From Ascaris suum (lineage: Eukaryota > Nematoda > Chromadorea > Rhabditida > Ascarididae), in contig CM024172.1 in the NCBI GenBank assembly GCA_013433145.1, forward strand, positions 1,610,501 through 1,674,500: a stretch of DNA of 64,000 nucleotides, read 5' to 3'. Positions 55,215 to 64,000 of this stretch are shown here, in pieces (position 1 is the first letter of the stretch; each line of letters begins with the position of its first letter). The notes beneath the pieces are model-generated. The model did not search any database. It was not told where the DNA came from and saw only the letters and a list, made by a program, of their open reading frames with translations. The translations under genes were made by a program, and so were the position numbers.

Positions 55215-58200
55215 ATGTCTGAAGCAACCACTATTGCTCCTCCGGTCTTTGGCGATGTGCCCGTTCCGAATAATGCCTCGAACGTTACCTTCGCCATTTA
55301 TGAACAGGTTATACAGCGTTTATTTTTATAGTAATCTTGCAAAAAGAAGCACATTTTTTTCTTCGTTTATCTTGCAGAACGGATATTCCTTTCATGCAGT
55401 TTCGAAATAATTGACCAGTTAATGGAATATCGTTTTTTTTTTTGCTTCTAGTGCGGCAAAATGTTCGTATTCCAATTTAACAATGAATTCTGACTATAAA
55501 ATTGAGATCGAGGCGGTAGATAGTCACGAGTATCAGGAAAACGCATCTGATATTCATCGCTTGACATATGTTTCCTCTGCTACGACTGGTGTGGTCAAGA
55601 TCATAGGAAGTTCTGCGGATCGTATGGTTGTATCGGAGATTGCTGGGAAGAGATAAAAAGCTGCTAGCTCCATTGCATTACCTTCATTTTTGTTAGTTAA
55701 TTGTAGTTGCTTGATCGCTCGCTATTGAATTGATTCAATGTGTGCATAGATGCGCTTTGTTTTATATATTCTATGTGGTCTTTTAGATTTTCCGATGGCT
55801 TGAAGGTAGAGAACAAGGTAACTCGAAGCCCATCTTCCGCTATAAGCAATGGGCATTTAATCACGAAATCAATGCATGTGAATTTAGGCGACCGCGTATG
55901 GATCGTTATATGGAATGGCGTTACTTTGTATCGTACTTGGAAGTATTCGCTCATTGCATTTCGTGCAACGACAAATACAAAAGAAAAAACTCATCGAAGC
56001 ATCAATTACTATCAAAGAGGCGAAGAAATTCCCGATTACAGCGTCATGTGTCCTCTTTGGCCTCTATATCTTTTTCAAGTTTGTTTCGTTTTCTTTATTT
56101 TTAAGCGCATTCTATATTTTTGAAAAATTTTCAACTGTTGTTTCATTCAATCTTGATTGTTGATTATTAGTATTCGTTGGTTATTTGTTATAGTTGGCAA
56201 TGCTAAGGAAGTTTTTTATGCCTTTCTTTGGTATTTGATGCTTTTTACATTTTTTTTTTCGATGGGTTTTTTCAATGAGACTAAAAAATTTGCATAGAAT
56301 TCTGGAAATTTCCGAGAGAGGTTTATTAAAATCCAGTTGCATATTTATTGCCTTTTTAGTGTTTTTATTGTGGAAGAAATCTTGAAATTGATTGGAATAT
56401 TCTGTTGATAAATGCTGCTGTTGTTTGAAAGAATAAAGTTGCAGATGTGATGCTGAATGCCGACAAAAGGTATTGCAATTTCTAAGTGGTTATATGCCAT
56501 CGAAGCTAATGATACGATTGGAGAAAATATTTTCGTTGGCTAATTCAACGGAATTATCCCCAATTGTACACAACGATACCGCTACGTTTACCTTATCGAA
56601 AGCATTCGCCTATTGTAACAAGACGAATATCATGTATTTGCTTCTACTTCTTATTTGTTTCGAAGGTATTGTTCCATCGATCTTCTAGTTATCTATCGCT
56701 TTTAGTGATTTTATTTATTGCCCACCTTTGCTCATATAACTATGTGTTAAAAATGAAATTGTTTGCTTTAGTGTGCTATACGATTTTTCATTTCAAATTG
56801 CAATATTTTCTATGGAATGTCTTTTTTTTTTTGTTAGAAACTAGGGTACGGTTTTGAGAGTATAGTTTTGAGGGGAAAATGAGACCTTGATTATCCTCAA
56901 ATGCTTCACTATACGCATCCGAATGGCTGGTGTTAGGTAGAAAAGGGATCAGATGTTGTTGCCAATGCTATCAGTAGGTCGTTGATAGTTCGATTATTAC
57001 TTATAAACATATGGTCTGTTATATTTCAGGAAATTTTCCCTCAACAATGGTGATAGGGCCAGGAAAAATTATTCGTGTTTTTTCATATCATCCCTCATAA
57101 ACTAGTCCCTTTTCGAATGCTAAAGGTCTCTTTAAAGAAGTAAATTCCTTTCACTGTCATTTTCTTGGATGTTAATTGTTAATAGTCTTATTGGATGTCC
57201 CTCCCCACCCTTCCGGCCCCCAACTCATAATGGGCTGTTCCCTCGCCCCTCCACCCCCACCAACTATGATCTGTCTACAGAGTTTTGCAATTTTCTTTCT
57301 CGATCAACGTTGCTTAAATCAGTTACCGTTGATGAAAAGCGACAATGCAATAGGCAGCTATCCGCTTTCATCGATAATGTTGTGTAATAGCCTTTGAGGA
57401 AGAGGACGTTTTAGGTTGTGTGGCACTGGCCACTCTACTTAAACCGATATTCTCGTTCGTTCTACGACGCTTACCGATCGGAGAGCGTCAACCAAGAGTC
57501 AACTACCCTTATCTGTGGTCATTGAAGAAAGGCAAAAAGGAGATGGACGAGGGGACCATTGAGGATGCATCTAATGACGATACAGTTCGTTATACTTTTT
57601 ACATATATTTGTAAAGTCAGGTCCAACTAGTGATGTTATTGTGCCAAAATTTCCGGTATAATTTCTACTCCTTCCCGAGAAATGATATTGTGCTATACTT
57701 CTACCAACTTTTCAAGTATCTGGTTTAATTTGCCCATAAATAGTTTTCGTTTATCCTACTCGTTAAAAGTGAATTCTGCCATTTTATTCATGTATATTAA
57801 AAAAAACCCCAAGGTAACAAAAGATCAATATTAGTTTTTTATACTTTCGGAGCCGAAAGACCCGGTGGAGTATTGTACTAGAAGAGTGTGATTAATAACT
57901 GAAAATGTTAGAAAGTTATCGAAACATGCTCGAAAATGAATCGTTATTTTCTCAGTAAAAAAACGAATGAATGTAATTGTCGCTCGGGCAGATCGTTCAC
58001 GGGTATTTCGTTCTCGTCGAGGCTCTGACGAACTTTCGCCATATCTTCCAAGAAACAATATAGCCACTGCCATTTTCCGCATGTAGACAACTTGCAGCTG
58101 GAAAGGAGCTTGTTGCCGAAAATACACAAAGTGAATGTGGGAAAACAACAATAGGTCAAAGGTCAAGATCAAAGACAATCGAAGTACTGTTGTCTTTTCT

Positions 58201-61200
58201 AGTCTGCTGATCTACTCCCATCACACTACCTGGGACAGTTGTAGCCTGGAATCACTCCCTCAAATATCCACATCTCGTGGAATAGACAACAATGTTAGCT
58301 CTAGCTCCGCTTTTATGCAGTTTGAGGGACAGTCATTTCGAACAGCAGTCATGTTGGCGGCAGTACGTTGTTGAAAAAAGAAATATACACTCAAAAAATA
58401 AAGAGTGGACATATGTTCCATTTTTGCCAGACTTTCATATATTTTTCGCACATCGCATTTGTAAGAGCGCTGAGAGGATCCTCATTAAATGCGGCCATTA
58501 GAAAAGAATTCATTTGCTTGCGTTAAAGAGGATGGGATGTAAAGTATTCTCCCATAAATCTAGGATAAAGAATCGTGACATACAAATTAAAAGGATAAGA
58601 AAACGACCGCTTCAAATATAATCCGAAGAATTAGAAAAATAACTCACGAATGAATGTAAGAGACAATTCCTCACTCGTATTGATTTCGTTGAATATATAA
58701 ATCGAAAAATTCAGCCGCAGTTTCTCATATAAACCCTCCATCCTTAATAGTAAATGGCAGAGATAAGTAGGCGCCCAATACTCAGACTTCAAATTGTAAA
58801 AGAGCATTAAAATTATTCTGAATCTGTCTTAGAAGAAATATTTTTTAGGTACAAGAAGAGTAAGAGATGGTAGGTTGTATTCATACTCTCATAGCTTTTT
58901 CCAGAAAACTGGTGCTCTATTTTTCTTCTACCACCCGCCGTATAAGGGCTCTATCTTGTTTGTATTCTATTTGCGAATTTAAATCTGGTACCATGCTATA
59001 CTGTACTGATATTATTACAAGTATGGTACGAAAAGTGCAGTACGTTTTGCTAAGATGATGTCACTAGATCCTAATTGAGTTATAAGCTTCTGGCTTCCAT
59101 TATCCAGATACACCTTAGTTCTGTAGACAACATTGCATTGTTGCTTTACAATTTAGTTATGCCATTGCAGCGCACAACTATATGAGTTTGAAAAATGAAA
59201 TATATTCCAGCAGATTGCTTTTCGTAAAATTTGCAATGGTCTCCGACAACCATCTTACTCTACCCCGATTCAGAATCAACCATTTTACTCTACCCCGATC
59301 CAGAATCAACCATTTTACTCTACCCCGATCCAGAATCTAACGTGGAATCACTAGAATATTTAAGGATAAATTTGATTTTGATTTCTTTTATAAAATTATA
59401 TGTGGCTTTTTTGACTTCTCGCCATTGGAAGTATCTTTAGTTTGTCGTTCTTTTTCCCTTCATCGACATGGGAATCAGTTTCAGCTCATCAAAGATTGCT
59501 GCAGCAGAAATAAGGTGTTTAGCACTATGCTAGCTCGCAATCTGCTTCCTGCTCTTATCATTGATGATTCAAAGTTAACCGAGTTGTTTCGATCCTCTCA
59601 ATGCTGATATTGGCTCTTGCATATTGAATTTTTATCTACAAAAGCTGTTGCTTGGAGAACATTTTCTTCTTTATTGTCACTTTTGTTCATTTAATTCCAT
59701 ATATTTTCCAACTTCAAGTCATTGAAATAGAAATAAAGTTTTTGAAAAAGGCTGAATGCGGGATCTGATATGTTTATGTTGCAGGAATATCTCATAAAGG
59801 TGGAATGGGATACGCATGACTTTGTCGCTGTTCTCGTTTGCTTGAGTGTTGGTGTATCACATTTAATGCGAAGACATTGGATTAGCAATGATATCCTCGG
59901 TGTGGCGTTCTCCATCTATGGAATCGAGTTTCTTCACCTTGCCAGCTTTAAGGTTTTCTATCTTGCATTCTTTTTCTTATGTATGGGTTGTTTTAAGTAT
60001 TGTTGAATCTCTTAGGTTCATCATATTCATGTGCAGGTCCTTCATATAGAGGCCTAGGATACGAGTATTTGTCGAATCAAGGTTGCTCGTGAGTAAAGCT
60101 TGGTCGGGTTCTTGATTCGTTACGAAGCAACATATGTGGTGTTGCTCACTACATGAAAGTAATGAATGCATCACCACACGGTAGTAAAGCATGGTACATT
60201 TTCGGAAGGGTGGTAACTGATTCACATCCAGGACTTGCTGGATCATTGGATCGAACTTTGAAAGGGCAGGTTGTCTTAGAATCGACCCCAAAAATATGGT
60301 ATTATAGGCGGGTACCATGCTGTTGGCTGGCCTGTTTATCTATGACGTCTTCTGGGTATTCGCCACTGATGTTATGACTACTGTCGCGAAAGGTATCGAT
60401 GCGCCGATACTTCTACAGTTCCCACAGGATGTTTATCGCGCTGGTTGGCTTGAATCTAACAAGTACGCAATGTTAGGTGAGTTATTGCCAAGTTCCATTT
60501 CTTATATAAATAAAGTCTGTTCAAGAGTTTCATGAAGATATTCTTTTGCTTTGTGGGAAAGGGCGTCTTGAAAGGTTCTTGGCATTGCACTGTTGAAATC
60601 TTTAGTGGGGTAAAAAGTATTCAGTGTATGTGGTATGGTTAGGCACGGTAAAAAGTGTTTAGTGTTTCGGGTATGATTAGGCAAGGTTTACACCGGATTA
60701 CTTCAAGTAATATTCTTCCAATTATCACTGATTACAATAGATGGAAGAGAGACAATGGTGGTTTTCTAAGGGAGTTTTTTTTTTTTTGCAGGCTTAGGTG
60801 ATATCGTTATACCGGGCATTTTCATTGCGCTATTGCGTCGTTTCGATTATCGCATCGGTGGGAAGGGTACATCGACAGTTGGTCGCTATTATTTTGTAAT
60901 CACTGTCGCCGCATACGCACTTGGATTATCTGTTACAATGATCATCATGCATCTCTTCAAGGTCCTTTTTTCCTTTTTTTTTGATCTCATTGGATTAGAA
61001 AAGTATACAGCTGAAGAGGACATTTCCTTCTTATTGCTTTCGAGGAATCTCGATAGTATCGATATGGTGGGTTGTGCGGACTTGTGATGCGAAGGACGTT
61101 TTGATGGTTGATTGCTGTTATCGCAATTTGGGTCTTATTTGTTTGAGGTGTTTACGCGCTTGATGATTCGATCCTTTTTAGTTGCTGGTTTAACAGCGTT

Positions 61201-62172
61201 ATATGTTGTTGCTTATGTCGGTTAGCTAGTTCTCTGCTGAACTGTAAAACTTTTTTCATTTGCCTTCTTGTTCCTCTGAGTGTTACTATCATCATTAGCC
61301 TATAGTGAGTTTTAGCGCTAAAATTAGCAAAGGTGTTCAATTTTTTATATTTATTTTGTTAAGGCCAAGGTTTCCGATCTTAAGGTCGATGCTGCTTAAA
61401 GTCTGTCCTGTACGTTTATGCTCTCATTTTGAGCATGAAGTCTTAAATAAAATTGAGGGGATTAGTTTATCAAAGTCGTATTTTTTTTCTTTTCTCTTTA
61501 TGCAGTAGAATATAGCGATTTGACAGTGTAATAATTCTTATCACTTTGTTATCACTATCAGTTAGGATATTTTTGAAAGGAATTCTCCCCTTTTTTTCAT
61601 ACATGAGTAACTGTCCTCTGCGTAAACGATAGTTTTTTCCTATTTAAATGGTGGTTTTCGTTTATCGTTAAGTTGTTCCCATCAAACGATCGACTTTTCA
61701 AGAATTATGTGATTTAATGATTGCGACTCGATGTTCTCATTGTGCTTTTACAAAGTTGACTTCGATGTGGTAGATAATTATCGTCCTGTTGGTTTTAAGA
61801 AGTTTGTATAAGTGAGCGTTGTGGTTTTTTTCTCTGTTTTATTTCTGCCATTTTAGGTTTTTGCTGAGGTTTTTATCGATGTTCTGTTAAATTTCTAACT
61901 TAAGCATTTGAGAAAATAATATTGTAAAAGAGCATCATTCAAAGAAAGCCATTGTTGACGTGAGAAAGTTTAAAAAAATAGAAGCAATGATGTTTCAGGC
62001 CGCACAACCTGCACTACTCTATTTGGTTCCGGCATGTGTTTTGATTCCGTTAAGTGTTGCGAAGATCCGTGGAGAGGCGGCTGAAATGTGGAATTATTGT
62101 GAGGAACATCTCATCGAAAAGAAAGACGAAGATAAACTAAAGGAGAAGGAAAAAGAGAAGAAAAATAAATAA
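55215..62172 (+). CDS. imp-2: Signal peptide peptidase, presenilin-type aspartyl protease of the ER
   Basis: Eight exons in phase: 55215-55307, 55888-56078, 56445-56665, 57415-57584, 59785-59952, 60308-60476, 60792-60961 and 61999-62172. The product is about 451 residues. It cleaves leftover signal peptides and some membrane proteins inside the ER membrane. The N-terminus has an N-glycosylation-type NNASNVT, then the family's AYGSL segment and KKFPITASCVLFGLYIFF. The catalytic Asp of the YD motif is in FIYDVFWVF (about residue 294), the second in GLGDIVIPGIF (about 341), and the PAL motif in QPALLYLVPAC (about 398). The C-terminus is Lys-rich and ends KKNK, a dilysine ER signal. The exon 3 edges are the least certain: as modelled it adds about 55 residues between membrane segments 2 and 3, and a shorter split version also fits. 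Intron 1 contains a foreign-looking exon; intron 4 (2.2 kb) holds a 30-bp repeat and a possible minus-strand gene. Confidence 0.96.
55452..55656 (+). CDS. Orphan exon inside imp-2 intron 1, fnIII-like
   Basis: A strong acceptor (T-rich tract, TTCTAG) is followed by 68 open codons ending in TAA. It reads AAKCSYSNLTMNSDYKIEIE, then AVDSHEYQENASDIHRLTYV and KIIGSSADRMVVSE. The Y-x-I-x-I-x-A spacing and the NLT and NAS sites look like an extracellular fnIII-type strand pattern. It cannot be part of imp-2: joined to imp-2 exon 1 in that phase it stops quickly. It needs an upstream exon ending in phase 2; the 53.6-kb exon can supply that. If so, its gene is interleaved with imp-2 on the same strand. 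Confidence 0.4.
57944..58352 (-). CDS. Possible small two-exon gene on the minus strand of imp-2 intron 4
   Basis: Exon 58352-58272 starts with ATG (MTAVRNDCPSNC, then KAELELTLLSIPRD) and meets a GTGGAT donor in phase 0. Exon 58090-57944 follows CTGCAAG and reads KWQWLYCFLEDMAKVRQ, DENEIPVNDLPERQ, then a stop. Together they give 75 residues. The codon use and acidic, helical second half look coding, but no family is recognised and the first exon may really lie upstream. Confidence 0.3.
59247..59336 (+). repeat. Three tandem copies of a 30-bp unit
   Basis: 59247-59276, 59277-59306 and 59307-59336. Copies 2 and 3 are identical; copy 1 differs at two positions. The unit runs CAACCATTTTACTCTACCCC and then GATCCAGAAT. 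It lies in imp-2 intron 4. The period is a multiple of three, so it also reads as a 10-residue repeat (ILLYPDPEST), but no exon uses it. Confidence 0.95.
60609..60684 (+). repeat. Two tandem copies of a 38-bp unit in an imp-2 intron
   Basis: 60609-60646 and 60647-60684, each GGTAAAAAGT...GGTATG-TTAGGCA, with a handful of differences. They lie between imp-2 exons 6 and 7. Confidence 0.85.
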
Positions 62173-62173
62173 A
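62164..62173 (+). terminator. Poly(A) signal overlapping the imp-2 stop codon
   Basis: Overlapping AATAAA hexamers (62164-62169 and 62168-62173) run through the TAA stop at 62170-62172. If used, the 3'UTR would be only about 15-25 nt. No clearer signal was noticed just downstream. Confidence 0.4.
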
Positions 62174-62236
62174 TTGTCCACATATCTTTGCAGGGAATAT
62201 ATTTATTGTGTTTCTGTGTTATCCATTGGTTTATTG

Positions 62237-64000
62237 GGGGGGGGGGGGGGGGGGTTTCAGTAATTCACATCCTGATGAATGCTTCATAATAGCTCGAGTA
62301 TATAGAATGGTAATATGAGATGACCTATGGTAATATGGATATGGGTAACATTGCACGACGTTTTTCTAGATGATTTCGAGCCATATTTTGGTTGAATTCC
62401 TTCTTTAAATCACCTTGTTTAATGCATATGGGTTAGTTAGTTTATTGTTATACAACAGCAACGAAGAATTGCGATTATTTCTTAGTTTCACTTCAAGGGC
62501 TGGCATTCTCTTGTTGCACAATTTTAGTTGGAGATTTATTTCTATGGAACATTAGGAAAAAAGAAAGGATCTTCAAAACAGCTATATAGGAAGTAAATTT
62601 AAAGAGATCTGAATGTCTCATATAATTAATGATGCCGAATTTTTTTTTTTCAACGTGAATAATCGTTTCATTGCGATCGATTTGGACTAATGAAGTACCA
62701 TTTTTCAGAGGGTTTTCATAAGCATTGAAGTAGTGTTCCTCAACTACTTGAGCTTCAACTCGAAGTTTAAGTTAGCATTATTAATGAAATATTGAGCTTG
62801 AGCTTCAACTCAAAGTTTAATGAAATATGGAAATATTTCGAATCATAGAGTATTATACGAAATATTGCTAGTCGTAGCATTTATTTATTAAATTATTATG
62901 AGAATAATTCATGAAATTTTTCTATTGGTCGTTGCTTTTTTTTCTTTTCTTTCTTTTTTTTTTTTCAAAGATTTATTCAATATGTATCTTTGCTGATGAA
63001 ATTTTTCTGTTGGTGGGAAAGTTAAATTTTGCAATGAATATTTTTTTTAATTTTAGGCATTAAATAAATGACATTTGGAATATCTTCTGATGATTTACTC
63101 ATGTCAGTTTTCTATCTGATTGTCGCTAATGTAATTTCTTTTTTGCATTGACTTTAATCAAACGTAAGAAATATTCAACTCGACATATTTCGTTAGCGTT
63201 TTTAAATAGTGGTAATTTGTTTGTGTTGGTAAATCCAGGTATAATCCGATTCAGGCTGAGGTAATGCTTGTTTTTTTTTTCCAAATGATTAATGAAAATC
63301 TTGGATATAGATATAGATGAATCCATGATCGCTCGATTATCAGATTAGTACTTTTTTATTGTCTGTAATTCTTGATTTATTTTTGCCCCCCCCCCCCTCC
63401 CCTTCTCCCCTCTCCACTCCTCCTTGTTTCTAGTTATCCTGAGAATAGCAGTTTTGCATTCTTTTTTTCTAAGCTTTGTAATCATTGAAAAGAAAATGAG
63501 ATATGATGAGGTATTTTCTTTGATATGCAAAATAAGATATGAAGTTTATTATTTAGAGATAGATTCGTGATGAATTTTCATGCTCGTCTTTTTTTTTAAT
63601 GATATGGTATTCTGTGTATATTTTATTGTGAGGCTTCATTTCATCAGGTGGTAGGCTGTAATTTATTTTTGTTTTTTTTTTTCTTTTATAATGGGTTCGC
63701 TAAATTATTTCCACTCCTATTTGTGGTGTATGTTTGTTTTATCTTTGTTGTTGTGTCGTTCTTTGTTCTTATAAACGATGCTATTTTCTCTTATTATTGG
63801 TTGGCAGCAATAAATTGCATATCTGTTTAACGTATACTAAATCAAGATTTAATATAGGTTTATAAAATGGCCGCATTATAAATTGAGCATATTTTGTCTC
63901 TCAATTAAATTAAGATTTATTGAATTTTATTAAAAAGTCGTAAATTTAACTTTATAGCTTAATTTACCTTAATATTGCAATGATTATTTTGCAATTGCGT
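62237..64000. other. AT-rich right end, no gene seen
   Basis: It starts with a G homopolymer (about 62237-62254) and includes a C-rich block at 63386-63397, poly-T tracts, and a short repeated phrase (GAGCTTCAACTC-AAGTTTA at about 62748 and 62801). Open frames here are short and T-rich. Confidence 0.6.

Overview
This is a eukaryotic nuclear fragment, AT-rich and intron-dense. Splice sites look nematode-like (acceptors such as TTTTAG, TTTCAG and TTGCAG; introns mostly 50-700 nt, a few of 1-3 kb). The two clearest proteins, an endoplasmin and a signal peptide peptidase, most resemble nematode ENPL-1 and IMP-2. In C. elegans these are, from memory, near neighbours on cosmid T05E11, so I read the window as nematode nuclear DNA. 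The species is not determinable by eye. Exons were found by joining open segments at GT/AG sites and requiring the codon phases to agree.

Layout. 1-9.7 kb: AT-rich DNA with simple repeats and no gene I can support. 9.7-11.2 kb (perhaps to 13.3 kb), minus: a helical, alpha-solenoid-like protein of unknown family. About 14.9-15.1 kb: a TATA/initiator-like element that could be an LTR remnant. 15.8-27.2 kb, plus: an IL-17-receptor-like protein with ectodomain, membrane segment, SEFIR domain and long tail. 28.1-29.8 kb, minus: a small gene starting with a signal-peptide-like exon. 30.8-36.7 kb, minus: a nine-exon coiled-coil protein of 348 residues that I do not recognise. 39.1-48.9 kb, minus: endoplasmin (GRP94/ENPL-1), 15 exons, with two apparent single-base losses in exon 9. 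49.2-53.4 kb: no supported model. 53.5-55.7 kb, plus: two orphan extracellular-type exons, one of them inside imp-2 intron 1. 55.2-62.2 kb, plus: signal peptide peptidase (imp-2), 8 exons, with a possible small minus-strand gene in intron 4. 62.2-64 kb: AT-rich, no gene seen.

Function. Endoplasmin and signal peptide peptidase both act in the endoplasmic reticulum, on folding secretory proteins and on cleaving leftover signal peptides. Here they are transcribed divergently, with their starts 6.3 kb apart. The IL-17-receptor-like gene is a surface receptor whose ectodomain would itself be an ER client. No bacterial-type system, CRISPR array, rRNA or tRNA was seen. The best unexplained items are the unrecognised coiled-coil and solenoid genes, the exon lying inside an imp-2 intron, a near-perfect 27-bp hairpin in an endoplasmin intron, and the damaged endoplasmin exon.
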